Below are positions 21,301-28,423 of a DNA stretch of 64,000 nucleotides, one piece after another (position 1 is the stretch's first letter; each line of letters opens with the position of its first letter). The notes under the pieces are model-generated. The model worked only from the letters and a program-made list of their open reading frames with translations. It had not been told where the DNA came from and did no database searches. Source of the stretch: CAZJHX01 sp964545715 (GTDB taxonomy: Bacteria; Myxococcota_A; UBA9042; GCA-2863065); assembly GCA_964545715.1 (NCBI GenBank), contig CAZJHX010000017.1, forward strand, positions 27,931 through 91,930. Reading direction: 5' to 3'. The position numbers and the translations under genes were made by a program.

Positions 21301-23085
21301 CCGCCGCGTTGCACGCAGAGCCGGCCTCGCAGTCGCCACAGCTGCCGCCGCAGCCGTTGCCGCCGCACTCTTTGCCGTCGCATTGCGCCTCGCAGCACTT
21401 GCCGTCGAAGCAGACGCCGTCGTCGCCACAGCCGGTGCCGTTGGCCAGAGGCGACCACAGGGTGCTGCTCTGTGCCGGGTCACACGACTCGCACGCGCTC
21501 TCAGGGTTGCCGGTGCCGGCGGTCACACAGGCGCCGGCGATGGCGCAGAAGCCCGCCTGGGCCACGAAGAGGCAGTTGCCGCCGTCGCAGCTGTCGTCGG
21601 TGCACGTCAGGCCGTCGTCACAGTCGCCGCAGCTGCCGCCGCACGTGTCGTCGCCGCACTCGAGCGTGTCGCACTGAGGCACGCAGGCGCACTGGAAGGT
21701 CTCGTCGCACGCAAAGCCGGTGCCGCACTCGCCGCAGCTGGCGTCGCAGCCATTGTCGCCGCAGGCTTTGCCGTCGCAGTCCGGCACGCAGTTGCACAGG
21801 CCGTCGTCCGAGCACTCGAAGCCGTCCTCGCAGGTCCCGCACTCGCCACCACAGGCGTTGTCGCCGCACTCTTTCTCCTCGCAGGCGGGCGCCGGGTCGC
21901 AGCAGGCGCCCTCGAAGCAGACATTGTCGCCGCCACAGGGCTCGCCATCGGCCAGCGCGGTCCAGGCGGCCTGATCCGCGGCGGGCTGACATGTGTTGCA
22001 GGGGTTGGTCGGATCCACGGTGCCGGATGGGGCGCACGCGCCGTCAAGCAGGCAGAAGAGCGACTGCACGGCGTTTACGCACCCGCCGTCCACACAGCTG
22101 TCGTCGGTACAGGCCAGCGCGTCATCGCAGCTGCCGCACTCGCCACCGCAACCATCGTCGCCGCACAGCTTGTCGTCGCACACAGGCGTGCACACGCACT
22201 GGCCGGCGTCATCGCACGCCGCGGGAGGCTCGCAAGTGCCGCACTGAGCACCACACCCGTCGTCACCGCACACCTTGCCGTCGCAGGCCGGGGCGCACTC
22301 GCAGACGCCCGCCGCCGAGCAGGTCTCGTTGTCCAGGCACGCGCCGCACTCCCCACCGCACCCGTCGGGTCCACAGTTCTTGCCGTCACATTGCTGCTCG
22401 CAGCACGCGACCTCGGCGCCGACGATGTAGGGGCCGCCCGCACCATTGGCGCCCTCCACAGCGATGAAATAGGTCACATCGGCCTGGGTGTCCAGGGTCA
22501 CAGTGGCCACGCCTGCATCGTCGCCACGCGCCGCGGCGATGCAGGTGTCGGCCGCGCAGTCCGACAACACGAGCAGGTCCAGCACCTGAGCGCCCGCGGC
22601 GGCCTGGTACGTCACCTTGACCGTCAGCTGACCGCTGCATCCGGACGTGAGCTGATAGACCAGCTCCGCGCCGCTGTGATCCGCGCCGCCCAGCTCGTTG
22701 CAGGTATAGCCGTCCAGCGCCGGCGTGCCGTCGTTGGTGTTGCCCTCGATCGGGCTGCCCGAAGCCAGGGTCGCGGCCGGCGCGCACGCCGGAACCGGGA
22801 TGCACTCGCCCTGGTAGCAGACCTCGCCATCGGGGCAGTCCACGGCGGCGCAGAGATCGGGAGTCACATCCGCTTCAACGTCGTCCGGCGGCTGCTCGCC
22901 GTCCTTCTTGTCGTCGACGAAGCCATCGGTCTGAACGGTATCGGGCTGCCCGCCGGTGTCGTCTCCACCGGAGCCGGTGGTCGATGGAGTTTCCTCGGGA
23001 CAGCCGAGCGTCAACAGGAAAATCAGCCGACCAGTACGGTCAGAGCAAGGCGCGTTTTGAGTTGGACCACGAAGTGCGTCTCCAT
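12359..23085 (-). CDS. Giant Cys-rich repeat lipoprotein with 14 PPC-like domains (signal peptide split by a frameshift)
   Basis: About 3,570 codons. The body frame is open from 23026 to the TAG at 12359. The likely start ATG at 23085 is in another frame and gives METHFVVQLKTRLALTVLVG then stop at 23023. One extra G near 23025-23030 would join it to LIFLLTLGC and restore a perfect lipoprotein signal (lipobox LTLGC). After an Asp/Thr/Gly linker come a variant beta domain, then about 35 Cys modules of the form GKxCGDDGCGGSCGTC. Interspersed from about 20150 downward are 14 domains of about 115 residues, each with GDTTGFxNDYGY, FDSNLYVVTDCADI and TAGTTYYIIVDGFSN, resembling bacterial pre-peptidase C-terminal (PPC) beta-sandwiches. 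Repeated Asp-rich loops suggest calcium binding. It is predicted to be an outer-surface fibre or adhesin; no catalytic domain is seen. Confidence 0.8.
12480..20150 (-). repeat. Array of 14 PPC-like domain repeats separated by Cys modules
   Basis: The repeat unit is about 345 bp. The eight C-terminal-most copies (about 12480-16940) are much more alike than the six N-terminal ones, sharing the GTGDTTGF, NDYGYS and CSNCTESL segments. This implies recent tandem duplication at the 3' end. The extra Cys-x-x-Cys (ICSNCTES) is found only in those eight. Near-identical units make copy number in the assembly uncertain. Confidence 0.8.
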
Positions 23086-23189
23086 TTTCAAAAAATCTTG
23101 AGGTGCGGAGGACGACTTTAGGCTTCTCGTGGCGCCTATTCAATGCACCACGTCTTCTTCTTGCCGCCGGCATGTGATAGTCGCGGCGT

Positions 23190-23927
23190 ATGTCATCGAC
23201 AAAAAAGCTCTTCTTTGCGGTATGCATACTTTTCATGACCTCTGCCGGATGCAAAAAGGACGTACAGCGCCCCATCGCAACCCAGAAGGCGGACCCAGTG
23301 AAACCAGCAGATCCGGCCCCACCACAGAGCGCTCCTGAGGCTGCCCCGATCGCGGCGACCGCACCCCAGCCAACCGCCCCGAAGGCGACGCCGGCACCCG
23401 TGAATGAGTACGTGGAGATCGCTGTGCTGAAGGCGTGCCTCGCCAGTTCATCGGTCCCTGCGGACGCCCGGACCACCCGCGTGGCCGAGCTGATGAAGCG
23501 TCTTGAGGTCACCGACGCCGGCATGGCCGCGGCCATCGTCGCATATGCTGATGATGCGCAAACAAAGGCCCGCGTCGTGGCGCGCACCGACGCTGACCAC
23601 TGCGCCCGGGAGGTGGCCGAGCCGGATGCGACACAACCCGCCGCACGGCCCGCTGCGAGCCCGGTCCCGACGCGAAAGCACCGACCAAACGCGCAGACCC
23701 TCTATATTGAAGCCACGGCGCGCAAGCGGTGCCTCGCAGGCCAGGCGGATCTATCCGCGGCGGACCGCGAAGCCCGGCTCACCGCCTTTATGGCGACCGT
23801 CGGCCTGACGCAGGAGGCGCTGGCGGCCGCGGAGAAGAGCTTCGCGGAGGTGCCCGCTGTCGTGAACGCCATCAAGGAGCGTACGAGCCCCGAGTCGTGC
23901 GCCAGAGAGCTCGCGCCCAGCCGCTAG
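23190..23927 (+). CDS. Lipoprotein with two repeated Cys-containing helical segments
   Basis: 245 residues. MSSTKKLFFAVCILFMTSAGC is a lipoprotein signal with lipobox TSAGC. A Pro/Ala-rich linker follows (about residues 25-75). Two related segments of about 70 residues follow, each opening with Tyr-Val/Ile-Glu-Ile/Ala...Lys-x-Cys-Leu-Ala and closing with a Cys-Ala-Arg-Glu block (HCAREVA and SCARELA). This indicates an internal duplication with one disulfide per repeat. Function unknown. It is divergent from the giant lipoprotein gene across about 105 bp that must hold both promoters, so co-regulation is possible. Confidence 0.75.
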   Translation: MSSTKKLFFAVCILFMTSAGCKKDVQRPIATQKADPVKPADPAPPQSAPEAAPIAATAPQPTAPKATPAPVNEYVEIAVLKACLASSSVPADARTTRVAELMKRLEVTDAGMAAAIVAYADDAQTKARVVARTDADHCAREVAEPDATQPAARPAASPVPTRKHRPNAQTLYIEATARKRCLAGQADLSAADREARLTAFMATVGLTQEALAAAEKSFAEVPAVVNAIKERTSPESCARELAPSR

Positions 23928-23982
23928 GTGACCGGTGCCGAACGACGTCACGCCCCTCGCGGAGCCGTTTGGCACCAGTCAC

Positions 23983-24774
23983 CTAGACGTCTTGGACCAG
24001 TCTCTCAATGATCCAGCCCGCGATCTCCTGCCAGACCGGCCGCATCGCGCCGTTCAAAACCAGGCCCATGTGGTCGATGCCCGGCGGGTCCCCGCTTTGT
24101 GCGCCGACCACCCGATGGGTGACCTCGGCTCTCGTCGCGTGATCCAGCCACAGCCGCGCGCACAGCGGGGTGCACATCCACGTATCGGCCGAGCCGACCA
24201 CGCTGAGGATCGGCGTGGTGATGTGACTCATCTCGCGTAGATAGTCGTGGCGCCCGTCCGCGCTGCCCCAGCGGTCCCGACGCGCGTTTCGGACAAACTG
24301 CAAGACGTACGACAAGCCCTCGGTCTCGGTACCCTGCTTGTAGCGTTTTGCCGGAAAGCAGCCGTGCAGGCGGCTGACAGCGCCCCACGCCTCGAAGTTG
24401 GCGCGCTTGGCGGCCCACACCACCGAATCCGGCTCCAGGGTGGGGATCCACACGTTGCCGGCAAGGCTGACCATCGCGTCCACGGGCAGGGTTCGATCGT
24501 AGGCCAACGCCGCCACGCCGCCGTGTCCGCCCAGACTGTGGCCCAGCAACGCCAGCGGCTGTTTCGGATACGCCGCTTTGGCCGCCCGGACTGCCGCAGG
24601 AATGTCGCGCTGGATGATGTCGTCGTAGCTGGCGTCCACCTGGCGGCTCAGCTTGGGCAGGCTCTGTCCGTGGCCCCGAAAGTCGACCAGGATCGTCTCC
24701 AGGCCCGCCGCGGCCAGCACGCTGCCCAGCCCCTCGCCGGCCGGCCGATCGAGCGTGCGTCGCCCACAGAACAT
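23983..24774 (-). CDS. Alpha/beta hydrolase
   Basis: 264 residues from the first conventional ATG (24774), but family-like sequence extends upstream in frame to about 24870 (LEIETADGRRLATTTLPAKG, then RRGVVVCGHA). No ATG, GTG or TTG lies in frame there before the orn coding region. The nucleophile elbow is GHSLGGHG, strand 4 gives ILVDFRGHGQS, the late acid is in SVVGSADTW and the likely catalytic His is in GIDHMGLVL. The substrate is unknown. The 5' end overlaps or abuts orn, so translation is probably coupled to it. Confidence 0.75.
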   Translation of the reverse strand: MFCGRRTLDRPAGEGLGSVLAAAGLETILVDFRGHGQSLPKLSRQVDASYDDIIQRDIPAAVRAAKAAYPKQPLALLGHSLGGHGGVAALAYDRTLPVDAMVSLAGNVWIPTLEPDSVVWAAKRANFEAWGAVSRLHGCFPAKRYKQGTETEGLSYVLQFVRNARRDRWGSADGRHDYLREMSHITTPILSVVGSADTWMCTPLCARLWLDHATRAEVTHRVVGAQSGDPPGIDHMGLVLNGAMRPVWQEIAGWIIERLVQDV

Positions 24775-24857
24775 CGCGTGGCCACAGACGACGACGCCGC
24801 GCCTGCGGCCTTTCGCCGGCAGCGTGGTCGTGGCAAGTCGACGCCCGTCAGCGGTCT

Positions 24858-25397
24858 CTATCTCGAGGACTCGACCTTCTCCATGTCGATGTAGCTCAGG
24901 TAGTACTTCAGCTCCGCGATGGACTCCCGGATATCGCCCAGCGCCCGGTGGTTGCCCTGCTTCGCCCGAAAAGCCAGCCCCAGGCGCTCGCGGAAGATCA
25001 CCTTGTAGCTTGAGACGTCGACCAGGCGGTAATGAAGCTTCTCGGCGACCGTGGGCCAATATTCGCGGATGAACTCGCGATCGGTCGCGATCGAGTTGCC
25101 GCACAAAACGGCCTGGCCGCTGCGAGGCCACCATTTGTCGAGCAGGCGCCGCAGCTCGTACTCGACCTCCGGCTCCGAGCGACCCGTCGCGACCGCGGCC
25201 GTCAGCCCGGACTGCGCGTGCTGATTGGTGCACCACTCGTCCATGGCGTCCAGCACGGCCTGCGGCTGATTGATGATCGCCTCGTACGTATCCAGCTCGT
25301 TGAACTGCGCGTCCGTGACGATGGCCGCGACCTCGAGGATGCGACACTTCGAAACATCCAGACCGCTCATCTCGAGGTCCAGCCAGAGAAGTCGCAT
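24858..25397 (-). CDS. orn: Oligoribonuclease
   Basis: 179 residues. The start MRLLWLDLEMSGLD contains the ExoI motif (Asp-x-Glu), with CGNSIATDREFI (ExoII) and HRALGDIRESI (ExoIII, DEDDh type) further on. Length matches E. coli Orn (181). It degrades 2-5 nt RNA (nanoRNA) and pGpG, so it closes the c-di-GMP breakdown route. The ATG directly abuts the right arm of a long inverted repeat on the coding strand, and its GAGG ribosome site lies inside the stem. Confidence 0.95.
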   Translation of the reverse strand: MRLLWLDLEMSGLDVSKCRILEVAAIVTDAQFNELDTYEAIINQPQAVLDAMDEWCTNQHAQSGLTAAVATGRSEPEVEYELRRLLDKWWPRSGQAVLCGNSIATDREFIREYWPTVAEKLHYRLVDVSSYKVIFRERLGLAFRAKQGNHRALGDIRESIAELKYYLSYIDMEKVESSR

Positions 25398-25560
25398 TAG
25401 GCGCCCTCGGGTATATTGGCACAGAACCGACGCGACGAGGCCGCGGCCAGATTGGGCGAAGGGCCCGAAGGGCAGGCTGGTGGCCTGCTCGAGGGTTCTG
25501 AGGCCAAGCTGGCCCGGCATCGTCGTGATCGGTTCATGCGAATTTCCCCGAGGGCGCCTA
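25398..25560. ncRNA. Candidate structured RNA: 163-nt imperfect hairpin between the acyl-CoA-binding and orn genes
   Basis: The two ends, 25398-25411 and 25547-25560, are perfect 14-bp inverted repeats. Pairing continues inward with matching arms: 25415-25417/25541-25543, 25419-25421/25537-25539, 25424-25430/25529-25535, 25433-25438/25520-25525, 25440-25443/25515-25518, 25445-25450/25509-25514, 25452-25455/25504-25507. The tip hairpin is 25472-25477/25483-25488. On the minus strand the 5' arm begins with the TAG stop of the acyl-CoA-binding gene and the 3' arm holds the GAGG ribosome site and ends at the orn ATG. It could be an orn translational regulator, a 6S-like RNA on either strand, or a MITE. 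No intrinsic terminator T-run is present. Confidence 0.5.
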
Positions 25561-25809
25561 GGCCCCGAGCTCCTCGGCATATTCTACGTAGGCGTGCTTG
25601 GCGTCGTCCTGGCTCATGCCTTTGCGCGCGGCCCAGGCGTCGAACTTGGCGCGGCCACGAAAGTCCATCATGCCCGGGCGCTTGCCCGTGGCGTCACCGA
25701 AGCTGGCCTGCTTGTACAGCCCGTACAGCTTCAAAAGAGTGGCGTCGCCCTGTTTCGGCAGCAGCTGCAAACGGTCTTGCGCGTCTTGAAAAGCGGCATC
25801 GAGTTCCAT
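25558..25809 (-). CDS. Acyl-CoA-binding protein
   Basis: 83 residues, the usual length of ACBP. LLKLYGLYKQASFGD carries the conserved Tyr/Lys acyl-CoA contact residues, followed by RPGMMDFRGRAKFDAWAARKG and the C-terminal helix AKHAYVEYAEEL. It binds medium and long chain acyl-CoA esters in the cytosol as a carrier pool. Its stop codon forms the outer end of the inverted repeat in front of orn. It is divergent from the exonuclease III gene (100 bp between starts). Confidence 0.93.
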   Translation of the reverse strand: MELDAAFQDAQDRLQLLPKQGDATLLKLYGLYKQASFGDATGKRPGMMDFRGRAKFDAWAARKGMSQDDAKHAYVEYAEELGA

Positions 25810-25909
25810 CGAGAATCCCCCGGTCAGTCGTTCTACTCATGCTTTAAAAGCGGGCCGAAAGCTGCCACATCTTGCGCCACCGCGCAATCATCCGGTAGAG
25901 CAGCCAGCC

Positions 25910-26683
25910 ATGCGGATCATCTCCTGGAACGTCAACGGCCTGCGCGCCATCTACCGCCACGGCTTCATGCGCTGGCTGAACCGCTGCGAGGCAGACATCG
26001 TGGCGCTGCAGGAGGTCCGCGCCCGCCGTGAACAGGTCCACAGCGAGCTCGCCCGCGCCAGGGGCTGGTTCACGCATATGACCGTCGCCGAGCGCAAGGG
26101 CTACAGCGGCGTCGGCCTGTTCGCGCGCTCGGACCCGGATCAGATCATCACCCAGCTCGGCGACCCCGGGTTCGACCCCGAGGCGCGCCTCCAGATCTCG
26201 CGATTCGGCGACCTCACAATTGCCAACGCCTACTTTCCAAACGGCAACGGCAAGGACCGCGACAACAGCCGCATCCCGTACAAGCTGGCGTTCTTCGAGG
26301 CCGTCTTCGACCACCTGGAGCCGGCGCGCGCCCGCGGCGACCAGATTCTGGTGATGGGCGACTTCAACACCTCGCCGGCGGCCATCGACCTGGCGCGCCC
26401 GAAGCAGAACCTCAAGACCAGCGGCTTCACCCCGCCGGAGGTCGCTCACCTGAACGCCATCCTGGCCCGCGGCTGGACCGACACCTTCCGCCACCTGCAC
26501 CCAGACGAGTCGGGCCACTATTCGTGGTGGTCGCAGCGCAAAGGCGTGCGCGAGAAGAACATCGGATGGCGGCTGGATCTCATCCTGGCGTCACCCGGCG
26601 TCATGCCGCGGCTTCAAGACGCCTTCATCCTCGCGAACATCAGGGGCTCCGACCACTGCCCCGTCGGTGTCGACATCGCCTGA
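25910..26683 (+). CDS. xth: Exodeoxyribonuclease III / AP endonuclease
   Basis: 257 residues. RIISWNVNGLRA opens the endonuclease/exonuclease/phosphatase fold and IVALQEVRA holds the catalytic Glu. YFPNGNGKDRDN, VMGDFNTSP (metal-binding Asp-Asn), WWSQRKGVREKNIGWRLDLI and SDHCPVGVD (catalytic Asp-His) complete the family set. It cleaves DNA 5' to abasic sites in base-excision repair and so works downstream of the MutM glycosylase encoded at 3.9 kb. The initiating ATG is the only reasonable start. Confidence 0.95.
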   Translation: MRIISWNVNGLRAIYRHGFMRWLNRCEADIVALQEVRARREQVHSELARARGWFTHMTVAERKGYSGVGLFARSDPDQIITQLGDPGFDPEARLQISRFGDLTIANAYFPNGNGKDRDNSRIPYKLAFFEAVFDHLEPARARGDQILVMGDFNTSPAAIDLARPKQNLKTSGFTPPEVAHLNAILARGWTDTFRHLHPDESGHYSWWSQRKGVREKNIGWRLDLILASPGVMPRLQDAFILANIRGSDHCPVGVDIA

Positions 26684-26781
26684 CAGTGCGGTAACACGTC
26701 AATACCTGGACCTGGGTCTGTTGTTGCGTCCACCGCGCTGGCCAATACTCGCGCCATCACAACAGAGGGAGAATCCAGACT

Positions 26782-27189
26782 GTGATTAAGCGACTCAGTG
26801 TTCTGATGGCAGTGGCCTTCTTGGCTGCCACTCTCATCCCCGCCACCGCCACGGCTGACAAGACGTGGAAGGTGGGTGACGCCTGCGAAGTGCAGTGGAA
26901 AGGCACCTGGTACAAGTCCAAAGTCCTCGAGATCAAGGACGGCAAGTACAAGATTCACTACGAAGGCTGGGACAAGAAGTGGGACGAGTGGGTCACGACC
27001 AAGCGCATGCGCGTCGCGACCGCCTGGAAAGTCGGGGACCTGTGCGAGGTCAAGTGGAAGGGCAAGTGGTACAAGTCCAAGATCATTGAGGTGAAGGGCC
27101 CCAAGTACAAGATCCACTACGAAGGCTGGGGCAAAGAGTGGGACGAGTGGATCACGACCAAGCGCATGCGCGCGCTGGTCAAGAAGTAG
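26782..27189 (+). CDS. Secreted protein with two tandem Tudor-knot/chromobarrel domains
   Basis: 135 residues from a GTG preceded by GAGGGAG. A signal peptide (to about ATATA, residue 26) leads directly into two copies of a 50-residue module. The copies read KVGDACEVQWKGTWYKSKV...KIHYEGWDKKWDEWV and KVGDLCEVKWKGKWYKSKI...KIHYEGWGKEWDEWI, each closing with TTKRMR. The HYEGWxxxWDEW signature matches Tudor-knot/chromobarrel folds, known mainly from eukaryotic chromatin proteins. The mature protein is rich in Lys and Trp. It probably acts in the periplasm or outside the cell; the ligand is unknown. Confidence 0.8.
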   Translation: MIKRLSVLMAVAFLAATLIPATATADKTWKVGDACEVQWKGTWYKSKVLEIKDGKYKIHYEGWDKKWDEWVTTKRMRVATAWKVGDLCEVKWKGKWYKSKIIEVKGPKYKIHYEGWGKEWDEWITTKRMRALVKK

Positions 27190-27204
27190 GGCTGGTCTGA
27201 CCGC

Positions 27205-28389
27205 CTACAGCTCGTAGTCGTTGTTGTACTGGACCAGCAGGCCGTTGCGGTCAAACAGCCAGATGTTGTCCGGGTCCTGCGCGAACAGACCGACGTAGTT
27301 CAGATCGGTGCTCTCCGGCGGGACGACCTGGTCGCTGGGCCAGGCATCGCCGAACTGGGTCTTCTTCGGGGTCTTGGTCTCCACGACCTGCCAGGCGGTA
27401 CCGTCGAAGCGGCGGACCTTGCCCACGTTACCGGCTACGATCACGTCGTCTTTGCTGAAGCCCCACACGGCATTAAACGGGGTCGGGCCAAACCAGTTGG
27501 AGTCCTGGAAGGTCCAGGTGCCGGAGCCGTCGCGATAGGCGATCTTGCCGTTGTTGCCCACGGCCCAGATGTTGTCGGGATCGGCGCCCCACACGGCTTT
27601 GGCGCTGAAGCCCTTGTTGTTTTCGGGCGTGCCCGGCGGGTCCTCCGGGATGGCCTCCGAGACCCACTCACCCGGGGTCGTGGACGTCATCAGCACGTTG
27701 TCGCCGACCGTCACCAGCGTGTCGCCCATGCCCCAGATGTCTTCCAGCGTGCCCTCCACGCCCTCGACGGACTCGTCGGTCCACACCGTGTTGTCCAGGC
27801 GGTGGATCGAGCCCTGCACGCCGACCACAAACAGCGTAGGCAGGTCCTTCATCCACACGCCGCGCAGGTTCGGCGCTTCGATGACATCGACGCTCTGCCA
27901 GTTGTTGCTGCCGGCCCACTTCCAGACCTGGCCGGAGTCGCCGACGGCGGCCATGAGGTCGTCGTTGATCACATTGCAGTCGCGGATGGTCTCGGAGACG
28001 GTCAGGTCCTGGTTGCGCCAGGTCTTGCCTTCGCGGATGCGGAAGATGCCGTCCTCGCCGCAGAAGTAAATGCGCAGCCCCTCGGCGTCCTGGAAACCGT
28101 CGAACGCGTGCAGGTTGTTGCCGGCCACAACGCTGGGCACGTCGATATCCACTGTCCACTCGTTCTCCTGGCCGCCGGTGCCGCCAGTGTCCGTGGTGTC
28201 ACCCGTCGTATCCGTGGTGTCGCCCGTGTCGCCGGTGTCCGTCGTGTCACCCGTGGTGGTGGTGTCGCCTGTGGTCGTGTCGTCGTCGTTGTTGCCGCCA
28301 CCTGTCGGCGCGGGACTGCAGCACCAGAGCAACGGGACGACCAGAACGCTGAGTAGCCATGTTCGCTTCATCCGGTGGACTGTAGACAT
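27205..28389 (-). CDS. Beta-propeller-like lipoprotein
   Basis: 394 residues from the ATG at 28389, which has GAGG upstream; an internal ATG six codons later has none. The signal ends in LLWCC, followed by a Thr/Asp/Gly low-complexity linker of about 60 residues. The rest holds repeated blade-like strands of the type VWGADPDNIWAVGNNGKIAY and VWGFSKDDVIVAGNVGKV, with a Trp or Phe closing each blade. This pattern is typical of surface propeller proteins in myxobacteria-like genomes. No catalytic residues are apparent. It is divergent from the S9 peptidase with 34 bp between the starts. Confidence 0.8.
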   Translation of the reverse strand: MSTVHRMKRTWLLSVLVVPLLWCCSPAPTGGGNNDDDTTTGDTTTTGDTTDTGDTGDTTDTTGDTTDTGGTGGQENEWTVDIDVPSVVAGNNLHAFDGFQDAEGLRIYFCGEDGIFRIREGKTWRNQDLTVSETIRDCNVINDDLMAAVGDSGQVWKWAGSNNWQSVDVIEAPNLRGVWMKDLPTLFVVGVQGSIHRLDNTVWTDESVEGVEGTLEDIWGMGDTLVTVGDNVLMTSTTPGEWVSEAIPEDPPGTPENNKGFSAKAVWGADPDNIWAVGNNGKIAYRDGSGTWTFQDSNWFGPTPFNAVWGFSKDDVIVAGNVGKVRRFDGTAWQVVETKTPKKTQFGDAWPSDQVVPPESTDLNYVGLFAQDPDNIWLFDRNGLLVQYNNDYEL

Positions 28390-28423
28390 TGACACTCGCC
28401 TCGGCAAGTCGTACGCAGGCGGG

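Noticed and set aside
13051..22446. The GGCGG-rich repeats as a possible CRISPR array or satellite
   Set aside because: Units are in one open reading frame, variable in length and translate to Cys modules; there are no unique spacers.
13130..23101. Many long plus-strand frames opposite the giant gene, several over 300 codons
   Set aside because: They are mirror frames of the Cys-repeat array: they inherit its periodicity (Ala/Val/Arg or Pro/Ser/His-rich repeats) and have no start context or domain.
25398..25560. tRNA or RNase P RNA in the hairpin region
   Set aside because: No T-loop consensus or cloverleaf spacing, and the length is far short of RNase P RNA; only a long single stem is supported.
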